Shown here: piece by piece, positions 33,254 to 44,240 of the stretch
How positions within the stretch are numbered: the first letter of the stretch is position 1
Layout: every line of letters starts with the position of its first letter
Assembly: GCF_028640845.1 (NCBI RefSeq)
Contig: NC_080540.1
Location: 93,694,061 to 93,758,060 of the forward strand
Source of the DNA: Ahaetulla prasina
Taxonomy: Eukaryota > Chordata > Lepidosauria > Squamata > Colubridae
DNA: 64,000 nt
Direction: 5' to 3'
Translations under genes and position numbers: made by a program
The notes under the pieces: generated by a model
The model's input: only the letters and a program-made list of their open reading frames with translations
What the model was told of the DNA's origin: nothing
Database searches by the model: none

Positions 33254-33536
33254 CAGTTGTTAAGTGAATCACTGCAATTGTTAAGTTAGTAACAACGTTG
33301 TTACGTGAATCTGGTTTCCCCACTGATTTGGGGAAGTGCCAAAAGGTGATCACATGACCCCACTCACTGTCATAAATACATGCCAGTTGCTCAGCATCTG
33401 AATTTTGGTCATGTGACCATGAGGATCCTGCAATGGTCGTAAATGTGAAAAAAACGATCGCAAGTCATTTATTTCAGTGCTGTTGTAACTCTGAAAGGTC
33501 ACTAAACGAATGGTTGTAAATCTAGAACTACCTGCA

Positions 33537-34232
33537 GTGTATTTAGACTATTCTAGGGTTCTACAAATATCAAAATATTACAAGAATAATTAGCTGTTAC
33601 ATTAAAATAATTTGTGGTGTTTTCTGTTTCCATCTACTCTAAGAACCCTTGCAAATAAATAGAAAATAAGGAATGCATATGCTTTCTGTCAACTGAAGTA
33701 ATTGGAAAACACACATACACATTTTATTGATTAAGTAAGCAATATATCTACAGTATTATGAATTGTAATATTACAGGAGAGAATTGGACTGAATATGTTA
33801 CAATTTGGTACTCTCAAGATATATGGTCTTTAATATTTAATTAGTATATTATAATAATATGCAACCAAAACCGGGGGTGGGGTGTCATTTAATGTCATAC
33901 AATTCTAGAAGCCAGTTAAAATTGTTATTACCTTCTTATAAATTTGTGCAATTTTCTTGTATGGGCTAAGTAAATATCTGGTTCTTCTGGTTCTTTACTT
34001 TGAAAAATTGAATAATTTTTCAGTTCTGGCCTTTTTTGCATTTGTTTGAATAGCTTGCTCTTTCACAACAAAAATCAAGCATTTGTTGTTGTTTTTATTA
34101 TTCCAGTAATAAGCCATTGCCAGTTTTGCATTTATCCACTTTCTCCTTGACCTTTTGTAAAACTGACCTAAGAAAGAACTGCAACTTACCATCTCTTGGT
34201 TTATAGCCTTAACTACTAGACCAAATTGACTT
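33537..34232. other. Single-copy AT-rich DNA
   Basis: Nothing recognised. Confidence 0.5.
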
Positions 34233-34244
34233 TATTAACATTAT

Positions 34245-34547
34245 TAACATAACATAACATAACATCAGAGTTGGAAGGGACCTTGGAGGCCTTCTAGTCC
34301 AACCCCCTGCCCAGGCAGGAAACCCTATACCATCTCAGTCAGATGGTTATCCAACATTTTCTTAAAAATTTCCAGTGTTGGAGCATTCACAACTTCTGAA
34401 GGCAAGTCGTTCCACTTATTAATTGTTCTAACTGTCAGGAAATTTCTCCTTAGTTCTAAGTTGCTTCTTTCTTTGACCAGTTTCCACCCATTGCTTCTTG
34501 TTCTACCCTCAGGTGCTTTGGTGAACAGCCTGACTCCCTCTTCTTAT
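34245..34547 (-). mobile_element. CR1 LINE 3' end, 5'-truncated
   Basis: On the minus strand it matches the last 80 or so codons and 3' UTR of the CR1 at 8085-9895 with few differences (for example the block GAATGCTCCAACACTGG), preceded by GAGGGAGTCAGGCTGTTCAC. Its terminal repeat is (ATGTT)n, seen as ACATA units at 34245-34265. Confidence 0.88.
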
Positions 34548-34839
34548 TATTTCATTTAAAATAGCCATCCAGTATAGCCTCTTATTTTGCACAATTGATC
34601 TCAAAAAATCTGTAATAAACAATAAAAAAAAATAACTCAAGGGTAGAAAAAATTTTTTTTCTGGAATAGAATGAAGTTAATACCTCCTTAGAACCTGTAC
34701 TAGGGGAAGAAAATTAACAAAGTGAGAGGTTGTAAGTATAAACATATTTTCTTTACTGTATTTACCTGAAATTAAGACTAATTCCCCTGACATAATTATT
34801 TTTACCATGTGAAGTTCAACTTGGGTTCTATGAGTCCCC
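34548..34839. other. Single-copy AT-rich DNA
   Basis: Nothing recognised. Confidence 0.5.
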
Positions 34840-35374
34840 TATTTTTCAGAGTATAAGATGCACCGGAGTATAAGATGCACCCTAGTTTTGGGGGAGGAAA
34901 ATAAGAAAAAAGCTGATTGGCAGGTGGATTGGCCTCCAGGAATACTCCAATCAGTTGTTCCCAGAGGTGAATTTTAGCAACAGATTCCTTGGTTGTGAGC
35001 TCTGTGCCTTGCTTTTTTTAGCTTTTTTTTCCCTGCCTCTGAAATTCTGTTTCAGAAAAAACTTTTTTTTGCCTCTGAAAGCCTTCAAAACAGAGCTTCA
35101 GAAAAAAAGCCCATGAAGCTCTGTTTGGGAGCTTCTTTTCTGAAGCTCTTATTTGGGGGCTTTTTTTCTGAAGCTCCATTTGGGGCTTTTTTTTTTAAAC
35201 TCCGTGAAGCTCCATTTGGGGCTTTTTTTCTGAAACTCCGTTTCTGATGCTTTTTTCAGCCTCTGAAACCTCCATTTGAGAAGCTGGGCGGGGCTACATT
35301 CGGAGTATAAGACTCATCCAGATTTTCACCCTCTTTTTTTGGGGAAAAAGGTGCGTCTTATACTCTGAAAAATA
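34840..35374. mobile_element. Inverted-repeat DNA element with internal GAAGCTC repeats
   Basis: Left TATTTTTCAGAGTATAAGAT and right CTTATACTCTGAAAAATA are inverted repeats with TA at the outer edges, suggesting a Tc1/mariner-like non-autonomous element. The left end carries a short tandem copy of GGAGTATAAGATGCACC. The interior (35040-35280) repeats CTGAAGCTC...TTTGGGG...TTTTTT about five times. No transposase frame. Confidence 0.75.
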
Positions 35375-35986
35375 TGGTATATTGTACTAACAAATATGAA
35401 TGTTACTCTCTGTTTACTTCTGCAGGGCATGGAGCAATCTTAACAACAGGACTGTCTTCCCTCTCCATGAATTATGGCACTTTAAAAGCATCTCATCTAA
35501 AAGACAAGGTTCATAAGACAATCCCAAATTCTGCACATAACCTTTTGGAATGTACTGCTAGAAGTTGTCCAGAACAGATTAAATTGGTCTTTTTACATCC
35601 TAATTTCCTTTCATACAAGAGAAATCCAGAATGCCTTATATTTTCTGTGTCACACAAAATATTCATATTCTTACAGAGCAAATGTAAAAACTTCAAATTT
35701 AATGAAGAAATATAACAAAACAAGGAGCATAGGGAAATTGCTTTTCTCATGTTCCCTATTCCAAATTATTAGAAAGTATCTTTATTCACAGCAGAAAAAT
35801 CCATTGATAATTACTTCAGACAAGTACAAAAATTAAAACCAAGGCCATGTTCAATTCTACAAATGTCATGTTCAGGAACAAAATACCATACAATGTTTTG
35901 GTTCATCAACTTCCAAATCTTTTTCCTTTTTTCTTCCTCCTAAATGCAATTGTAAATCTACAAAGCTAAGAAAGGAATAACGATAC
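35375..35986. other. Single-copy DNA
   Basis: A 113-codon plus frame (35374-35715) starts in the end of the DNA element and has no domain signature; I treat it as chance. Confidence 0.5.
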
Positions 35987-35994
35987 CTTTTCAT

Positions 35995-36131
35995 CAGTGG
36001 TGGGATTCAGCCAGTTCGCACCACTTCGGGAGAACCGGTTGTTAACTTTCTGAGCAGTTTGGTGAACTGGTTGTTGGAAGAAATCATTAAGGCAGAGAAC
36101 CGGTTGTTAAATTATTTAAATCCCACCAATG
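35995..36131. mobile_element. Non-autonomous hAT element (GGTGGGATTCAG family)
   Basis: Ends CAGTGGTGGGATTCAG and the inverted AAATCCCACCAATG; a perfect 8-bp duplication CTTTTCAT flanks it (35987-35994 and 36132-36139). Interior GAACCGGTTGTTAA is repeated twice. Confidence 0.9.
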
Positions 36132-36194
36132 CTTTTCATTCTTCTTTCTTTCGCCTCTGTCCTTGTTTGTTTATTCAAAGCCTTAGGTCTAGAG

Positions 36195-36328
36195 CAAGGG
36201 TATCAAAATGGCAGCCTGAGGGCCAGATGCATCACATGCAAGCCACGCCTACCCCAGTTCCGCAATGGCCAAAAGTGCTGTGATACATCATGTGACATCA
36301 CGTGATGCGAATACTTTTGACACCCATG
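36195..36328. mobile_element. Non-autonomous hAT element (TATCAAA family)
   Basis: Ends CAAGGGTATCAAAATGG and ACTTTTGACACCCATG are inverted. Flanks GTCTAGAG and TTCTAGGG (36187-36194, 36329-36336) agree at 6 of 8 bases, as expected of an aged duplication. The interior GATACATCATGTGACATCA resembles the copy at 40940. Confidence 0.72.
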
Positions 36329-36372
36329 TTCTAGGGGGGAAAAAACCCTCCTAACATGAAAGCTAAGATAAT

Positions 36373-37183
36373 AAAAGGTAAAGGAGTCCCTGCAGATTTT
36401 ACTCTGCTAGTCGTTGCCAACCACAGCGGCTGGTGCTCATTTCCATTTCAAGGCCATTGAGCCAGCTCTGCCCAAAGACATTTCTGCAGTCATATGGCCA
36501 GCATGATGTCATGGACCACTGTTACCTTCCTGTCAAAGTAATTCCTATTTATCTACTCGCATTTGGATGCTTTTTTTTTTTTCAGGGCAAAATTTTTTAT
36601 TTTTCCTAATAATTCCCACAATTTGACCAGTGTACAATACAATCACTTATCCAATAATCGATCCTATACTCAAATTATACTCAATCAGGGCTGCTCGACC
36701 GCCACTCCCTCCCTTAATCCTTTCTACCCTTCTCATCCTTCTTCGACTTTCCCCACCATCCTTCTCCTCGCTTTCCTACTTCCCCACCTCTTTCCCACTT
36801 CTCACTACCATCCTTTCTAACCCTCTATCTTCTCCTTCTTCTTCTCCTCCTATCCTTTCTTCTCCCTCCCTTCTTTCCTACCTACCTGCCTACCTACTTT
36901 CTTCCTTCTTTACTCCTCTTTCCTTACCCTTTCCCTTCAGGAGTGGTTACCGAGCAGTCCTGACTTTGCACCATTCCAACTTGTTTAATTCTACCATTAT
37001 TCCTGTACAATGGCAATCAATCAATTTATAATCATTTGGAAAGCGTTTGGATGCTTTCAAATTGCTAGTTGGCAGGAGCCAGGGTGATGACGAAAACTCG
37101 TCTTATTGCGTGGCGATCAGGTTTTGAAACTGGACTCCCAGTTTTACAGCTGACAAGCCCAGTGTGAGCCACCATACTGCCCC
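36373..37183 (-). mobile_element. Sauria-type SINE interrupted by an L1 3' end
   Basis: 36373-36573 and 37043-37183 are the 3' and 5' parts of one diverged SINE: the AGGTAAAGG tail at left, the tRNA-like head (GTGAGCCACCATACTG) at right. Between them lies an L1 fragment, with TTTGGATGCTTT present on both sides as its target duplication. Confidence 0.83.
36574..37042 (-). mobile_element. L1 3' UTR, 5'-truncated insertion
   Basis: Reading the minus strand, the order is AATTGATTGCCATTGTACAG, a GTCAGGACTGC block, a purine tract of about 250 bases, GGTCGAGCAGCCCTGATTG, GTACACTGGTCAAATTG and a poly-A (T-run at 36571-36582). This matches the L1 3' UTR layout at 26100-26455. GCATTTGGATGCTTT / GCGTTTGGATGCTTT flank it as the target duplication. 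The 133-codon plus frame here is only a translation of the pyrimidine tract. Confidence 0.85.
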
Positions 37184-38987
37184 AATAATTAAATGATAAA
37201 TGATCAAAATAAAACACTGTAAAATTATTGTAATTTTAATAATGCAATTATTGGCCATATAATTTACCAATTCTATTTGATGCCAAAGCTACCCCTTATA
37301 TATATATATTTAGGTATATGTATAGGAAGAAGGCTCTAAGTTACATATTGCCAGGGCAGTTGTTGATCCTGTTTTACCCTCACAATTAGCACTAAAGCAT
37401 TATACACATTTTCCAGAACTAAAATGTGTCTGGTTTATACAATTAGCAGCATTATGTAGAACATTTTCTCTCATCAGAGCCTTGATGAATGCAGCAAAAA
37501 AAATGGATTGGGAATGAAAAGCAAATGTTTCTGACTGGATTCACATATCCCAGTAAGCTATATTTTAGTGTTGTGCGCTATGAATAAATGGAGGATATAG
37601 TTCTTGATGTAATCTCTATAATTTCGGTGCTTTAATATTTTACAATCTTTTTACGTTTCTGGTAGACCAATCCAATATATATTAACTCACATATAAATAT
37701 TATTGATGGGAACCTACTGGTAAATGAATAGACAGAATGGAAATCAAGAACAGAATTTCTTTTCATTTTTTACATAACTTAACATATTAGGTAAATCTAA
37801 AACTATTTTATCTAAAATACAAAATAAATTTGACAGTGTGATTTTGATGGCTGAATTCCAGTTTAATTTTAATGACTAAATTTAAATGAAAATTGAACAC
37901 ATAGAGTCCCTAATTTACTTCTTTAGAGCAGCCTTACTCCATGTAAATCCCTAACGTACACTGATAAGTTGGGAGCTTTATGCTGAAATTATTTCCCTAA
38001 CAGTAAGAGTGAAAAGAAAGATAACTTCATGCTGCATTGTATCAATAACACCATCATTTTTCTAGTTACAAAATGAATATACTAATTCAATTATCTTATG
38101 ATAAGTACCCAGTTTATGAGGTTCCTTTTATGTACAGTCTAATCAATAATTTTAAACAAGTCACTTTTTATATACTAGTATATATTCAATATATGTGCTG
38201 AGTAGCTTCTGAAGACCTACACACACACACACATTCACACAGAGGGAATGCAGGCTGATTATAACAGCAGAGTGATTAGCATCTTGAAATTAAGGCAATT
38301 CTAACATGAAAGACAGAGAAAGAGAATTGGCATCATTAGGATGCAAATAGCACAAGAACATTAGCAACCCCCTAAATGCAAGTAATAAAAATAAGCAGCT
38401 AACACAAAATTAGAGTCAATAGTTCCCCTTAATAAAAAAAAAATCACAGTTACATAAAGAATTGAATTAACTGTTAATGTATTCTTTCAGGGTGAAATGT
38501 TTGAGATTAAGTACTGAACAGAAAATTGTTAATTGCAATAATATCTAACTGTGCACCTTAACATGATATTATGTACTAACAAATATGCATTAAAAATACC
38601 AAATCTCATCTGCCAAATTACAAATTATAGCCAGCATATAAACTGTGGGGATAGGAATGGTTGTGAAGTACTGAAAAGATGGCTTGAAATTGTACACAAA
38701 AAAATTATCTTGAGCTTCTAATACAAGCAGAGATATATTTTAATTATATTCCAATACAAAATCTGAACCTGATATTACTGACTGTGTGAAATCCTAGTTT
38801 AAATCTAGAAAGACAGACACTTTCCAGAGAACACAGGAGCCTAGCATTTTTATCTTACTCTTTTTCTTAATATATGACTTGCTTAGTTATAGGGTCCACT
38901 TGTTTTTGTATTGTGTTTGCCAAGTTCTTACACCGAAGCTCGTCCAAGCATATTATGACGATGGGTTTTTGTTTTTCAGTCAGTTTG
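37184..38987. other. Single-copy AT-rich DNA
   Basis: No gene. A short CA run lies at 38219-38233. Confidence 0.5.
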
Positions 38988-38995
38988 TTCTAGAG

Positions 38996-39109
38996 CAAGG
39001 GTCTCCAACCTTGGCAACTTTAAGACTTGTGGACTTCAACTCCCAGAATTCTGGGACTCTGGGAGTTGAAGTCCACAAGTTTTAAATTTACCAAGGTTGG
39101 AGACCCCTG
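38996..39109. mobile_element. Palindromic non-autonomous hAT element (TCTCCAA family), second copy
   Basis: CAAGGGTCTCCAACCTTGG to GGTTGGAGACCCCTG: two inverted halves around TTCTGGGACTCTGGG. An 8-bp duplication with one mismatch (TTCTAGAG, TTCTACAG) flanks it at 38988-38995 and 39110-39117. Confidence 0.88.
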
Positions 39110-39117
39110 TTCTACAG

Positions 39118-40931
39118 CTTGGTGTTGATTTGTGCTGAGAAGGAGTATCTATGCCACTCCTTCTCAATTGGCTTCAGTATCTATGGAAAGCTACAACCAA
39201 AGTCTTTCTCATCCTAGCCCAGAGCCTTAATTACACCACCATACTGGCTCTCAAACCTAGCATTTTTCTAATAACAAAAATAAATAAATACATTAAAAAT
39301 AAAACAAAAAGAAACAAACAAAAAAAATCAAAGACCAGACTCAATGGATCACTGGGTGTTTTTCTGACACCAGTTTTCTACATTTTTATGTTTCAGAGGA
39401 AGAGAATACAACTTTCAGTATGAAGCATGCCATAAGTTTAAATCAGTTTTACAATCTGCAGGTTTTCTAATTGATGTAGTCTCTCTACTTTTTAATGAAT
39501 AAGCAAAAAGTATTAAACCTGAAGGATCATGTACACAACTACAACAAAGTTGATAACATGCCTGGTTATAATTACTATGATTTTGAAAGAATTCTGCTGA
39601 TCGTTCTGTTCAAGTATATGTTGCTTCCTAGGGGAAGACAGATGTACTTAGATAAACTGCATAACTTTTCACAGAAGTACAGCATGCAATTTCTTTTTTC
39701 TCCCATCATCCTTAAGATTTCAGGATCAGATTTGTCAAATCAGTTCCTTGATTGAAGCAATAATAACCAGCATTTACATTACTGTGAGAAATGGTCTCTG
39801 CATGTTCACTTGCCAAAAAAAAAAAAAAATCCTTTAGCAACAGATTTGGCATGAACAAAAGAGCTAGAACAAGTTTTAAATAAGTTCAAAATGTTTTGAA
39901 CATGCTTCTATAGTTTCTATGGAAATACCAGTTGTTACCAAAGAGACTATACAAAGTTATAGCTGAGAGCACTGTGTTAGCTAGAGCAATATTGCAGAAC
40001 TTGTCAAATTACTTTCTTGTCATAATTATAGATCCTATGTTTTCAGGACTTCCAGTTCTGAATCGAAGTGGTAACTGTGATGTACAATTACTAAGGCCAA
40101 TAGGATATGTATTATCATGTTAACCTGTGCACCTTTTTCTAGTTTACCTTCTTTTTGCCAGAAGAATTCCTAGAGCTAAGTTGTATTTCTCATTAGTATT
40201 TCCAGCGTTTGACTGTCAATATAACTCTCACTCTTTTATATGTACTGTATATGACACAAACATTTCTAGCATATTGTTGTTTAGATCCACTGAGAGGTAT
40301 ATCATTAATCATGGGAGATTCTTGAACTCACAGTGAAACAAAAATACATTTATCAACATTATCTTTCATTGCTGCCATTATTGACCTTTGGAGAAATCAA
40401 GACTAATCCTAGTCAGTAAATTATTTTAGTTCTAAGTTTGCACATCTGCAGCCCTACAGCACATTTTTATCCCATTAAACTTAGCAAATAATACCAATAT
40501 GTTCTAATCTAAATTTGTTCAAGAAACTGGAACTGAATATTAAAGAGTCAAACCATATATATATATATCTCCATTCCCAGGTCCTGGATAATTAACTCAA
40601 TGTTATATTTCAAAACAGGATCCTAATTAAAATTCATGTTGGTGATGAAATTTAAAAACGTAAGAACAGGCAACTCTTGTTATATGAAAAAATGTCTAAA
40701 ATGTCTAAATTAAAAGATTTAAAAAATTGATATGCTAAGTGTTTCTCAGACAGGAAAAAATAGCTTGATGTACACAACATAAAACAATTTCAGTCCAATA
40801 TTTATTTTACCTTGATCAAAAGGCTTGTTTGGATTCCAGTTTCTGAAATAATCATCCTAAATGAAAAAAGATGGATATAATTAAATTACATTTTAAGCAT
40901 TCTTTTACTCATACGCATGCCTGAACACATG
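39118..40931. other. Single-copy AT-rich DNA
   Basis: Frames of 63-90 codons are AT-biased and unrecognised; no feature supported. Contains a 15-base A-run near 39815-39829. Confidence 0.5.
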
Positions 40932-40939
40932 ATCTAATG

Positions 40940-41036
40940 CAGGGCTATCAAACTCGTGGTCACACCCATGCGAAAGGGGAAAAAGTCCCGATACGTCACG
41001 AGACGATGCTGTGATGACACAAGTTTGACACACCTT
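40940..41036. mobile_element. Non-autonomous hAT element (TATCAAA family), second copy
   Basis: Ends CAGGGCTATCAAACTCG and CAAGTTTGACACACCTT; perfect 8-bp duplication ATCTAATG (40932-40939 and 41037-41044). Only 97 bases long. Confidence 0.88.
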
Positions 41037-41044
41037 ATCTAATG

Positions 41045-42210
41045 TGTATATATTTATTTATTTATTTATTTATTTATTTTGTCACAACATCATACAAAAA
41101 GATTATATAGTATATACACATATAAACATATATAGGAAGAAGAAAAGAAAAACAATAGGACAGGAACGGTAGGCACGTTTGTGCGCTTATGCACGCCCCT
41201 TATGGTCCTCTTAGGAATGGGGTGAGGTCAATAGTAGAAAGTTTTTGGTTAAAGCTATTAGGATTATGGGAAGAGACCACAGAGTCAGGTAAAGTATTCC
41301 AAGCACTGATGATTCTGTTGCAGAAGTCATATTTTCTGCAATCTAGATTAAAGCGGTTTACATTAAGTTTAAATCTATTGGTTGCCCTTGTATTATTGCA
41401 ATTAAAGCTGAAGTAGTCTTTGACAGGAAGGACATTACAATAGATGATTCTGTGAGTTAAACTTAGGTCTTGTGGAAGGCGACGGAGTTCCAGGTTTTCT
41501 AAGCCTAGGATTTCAAGTCTGGTGGGATAAGGTATTTTGTTGTTTTCAGAGGAATGGAGAACTCTTCTTGTAAAATATTTCTGGACACGTTCAATTGTAT
41601 TGATGTCAGAGATGTGGTGAGGGTTCCAAACAGGTGAGCTGTATTCTAGAATTGGTCTAGCAAATGTTTTATATGCTCTGGTTAGTAGTGTGGTGTTTTG
41701 GAAAAGAAGCTACGCAAAATTAGGTTTACAACTCTTAGAGCTTTTTTTGCTATGTAGTTGCAGTGGGCTTTGGCACTTAGATCATTTGACATGAAAACTC
41801 CAAGGTCTTTAACGGGATGGGGGTCGTCTGTAAGGTAATGTCCATCTAGTATGTACTTAGTTTTAGAGTTCTTTTTTCCTATATGTAAGACTGAGCATTT
41901 GCTGGTTGAAATTTGGAGCTGCCAATTTTTAGACCAAGCGGTTAGATGGTCAAGGTCGTTTTGAATGATAGAAGTGTTGTCTGTGGTGTTAAATAGTTTG
42001 ACATCGTCAGCAAAGAGAACACAATTACTTGAGATATGGTCACAAAGATCATTAATGTATAGAATAAAGAGTGTTGGTCCAAGGACGCTGCCTTGAGGAA
42101 CGCCACTCTTGACAGGAACAGGATTTGATAAAGCATTGCCAATTTTGACCACTTGTTGTCTGTTAGACAGAAAAGCAGATATCCATATATGCAAAACCAT
42201 TAACATATCC
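41045..42210 (-). mobile_element. CR1-group LINE (family B), 5'-truncated
   Basis: Starts at the hAT edge with an (ATTT)n tail (41050-41082) and a 3' UTR like that at 3480-3610, then the C-terminus and RT on the minus strand up to about 42205. Better preserved than the copy at 3460-4760. Confidence 0.85.
41682..42206 (-). pseudogene. Reverse transcriptase fragment of family B LINE
   Basis: A 174-codon frame: FLSNRQQVVKIGNALSNPVP, then SGVPQGSVLGPTLFILYIN, the catalytic LFADDVKLF, then a thumb region with WQLQISTSKCSVLHIGK and KDLGVFMSNDLSAKAHCNYI. This order is that of jockey/CR1-group RT. The N-terminal fingers are missing by truncation and the frame shifts near 41690. Confidence 0.85.
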
Positions 42211-43747
42211 TCTTAACAAAGAACTATTTATTAGATTTTATCAAATTTTGCCCTTCTAATGGGCAGCACCTGAATGTTCTTTCAAACTATTCCATAACAA
42301 ACTTTAAATGATTAAAAGGCATGTATTGAGTTATGAACAATAGTACTCTCCTATGAAGGGATGAATCTGTTCTCATTTGAACTTTACATCATTGAGCCAA
42401 TATAAGCATTAGCCATTTCCATTAAGGGTATTATTAACTTTTTATTATTCTTAGTCATTACAGTATTTATCAGATGTGATCATGTTTGATTTTCCCTGAC
42501 ATAATTACTTGGGGAAATAGGGATAGAGGTATGCCATTTTACGTTTCTTAAGAATAGAAGATAATTAAAAGGAGAAAATGGCTGCCAACACTACAATGGA
42601 TGTGTTGGATATAAGATTAGATAACATGAGCTGACTTTGGAAGAACAGGGTTTTTAACCTTGCTGATTGTTTCATTAAATTTAATTTTTGTAATTCCTAA
42701 ATTGGATTTCACTCTTTCCTATCCCTGACTTTCAGGTAAATCCTTCTTTTCCCTTGAAATCATCCTGGGTTTTTTCTCCCCCTCATTTTTCCTTCCTGGC
42801 CTGGAGCATTCCTTCTGTTTTTTTGTTGAATCTACTTTAGAAACAGTATGGAAAGCCTGTAATTGTATAAACTGTGCATTTCTGTCTATGGGAGAAAGAA
42901 TGCTTGCTATATATAGGTCAATTCACTTTATAAAGGGCTCACCTTATTTTATTAGCAATGAATTTAATTATGTTTAAATTTTTGTTTTTGGTTTTTGCTC
43001 TGCCATTACTCAGGGGTATGATGATAGATATATGATCTGGATAGGCATATACATATATATTTATTGGAGATAATTGTCCAAGTCAGTCTTAAGCCAAAGT
43101 TAAAGTTGGCAGTTCTATATAGAAAACTGGAGAATCTGAATTTTGCCCAGAAAACAGTTTTCATCCATAGGAATGAAGAAATACAGTATGTATTAAAAAT
43201 GTATTTGACAATTTAAATATTAGAAAAGGAATACAAAATCTACTATGATAGAAAGGTGTGAAATAGTTTTAATTGACAAGGAGGCAATTACAGTGAAGAC
43301 TATGCAGCTCATGCAAGTAGTTTACTCACACTGAGCAGTAAAGCTACCGAGCCTTGAGTTCATCTTGCCATTTTCTAATTAAAGGACAAAATGAAAGAGT
43401 GATCTTAAAAAGGTTAGTCATCATAAAGTTTTACAATGCAAGAGAATAAATTACTTGCATGACCATACCAAAAATATTATCAAGAATAACTCTAATAAGC
43501 TCTAATTTCTCCTCCATAAATTAAAATTATACATATTTATTACATCTTTTATTGTGTAAACTATCCATTTCTTAAATCATCTAAACTGAGAATTGTAAAG
43601 GAACAAAAAAGCTTCAGGTTTTTATGGTTTCAGAGCATATGGAAGCTTATACATTTTAGGAACACAGAAACAATGAATATTTCACCAGCCAAAGAACTGT
43701 AGTTTTTTTCCCCTGAAGATTCATGCATACTAACTCTAACATAAAGA
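42211..43747. other. Single-copy AT-rich DNA
   Basis: Nothing recognised. Confidence 0.5.
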
Positions 43748-43749
43748 TT

Positions 43750-43780
<31 letters not shown>

Positions 43781-44240
43781 TTTGATTTCTATACCGCCCT
43801 TCTCCCGAAGGACTCAGGGCGGTGTACAGGCAAGAATAAAACAGACGGTACAATATACAAATTTAAAATGCAGTTAAAAAACTTATTTTAAAATTGGCCT
43901 GAGAAGTAAAATATATAATAAGCTAAAAAAACTATTTAAAATTAATTTCTAAGAATTTAAAAATTTGTTAAAATCAATTTAAGTCAGCCCCGCGCGAATA
44001 AAAAGATGTGTCTTCAGTTCGCGACGGAATGTCCGAAGGTCAGGTATTTGGCGTAAACCCGGGGGAAGTTCGTTCCAGAGGGTGGGAGCCCCTACAGAGA
44101 AGGACCTTCCCCTGGGGGCCGCCAGCCGACATTGCTTGGTGGACGGCACCCTGAGAAGTCCCTCTCTGTGAGAGCGTACGGGTCGGTGGGAGGCATGTGG
44201 TAACAGCAAGCGGTCCCGTAAGTACCCAGGCCCTAAGCCT
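43748..44240 (-). mobile_element. L2-clade LINE 3' end
   Basis: (TTTA)n at 43749-43783, the TACCGCCCTTCTCCCGAAGG block, then on the minus strand the ORF2 C-terminus: PGYLRDRLLLPHASHRPV and LWNELPPGLRQIPDLRTFRR, in one frame to a stop near 43980. Truncated at about 44240. Confidence 0.9.

Larger units (their letters stand above)
32963..33536. mobile_element. TA-flanked MITE-like repeat, copy 5, interrupted
   Basis: Left end TACAAGTAATCCTCGAC, right end TCTAGAACTACCTGCA. The internal sequence is continuous once 33066-33253 is removed (CACAGTT before, CAGTTGTTAAGTGAATC after), so a LINE end inserted at CAGTT and duplicated it. Confidence 0.8.

Noticed and set aside
35374..35715. A 113-codon plus frame
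   Set aside because: It begins in the terminus of a DNA element and has no recognisable domain.
36630..37031. A 133-codon serine/proline/leucine-rich plus frame
   Set aside because: It is the complement of the purine tract of an L1 3' UTR; the mirrored frame at 26109-26492 has the same cause.
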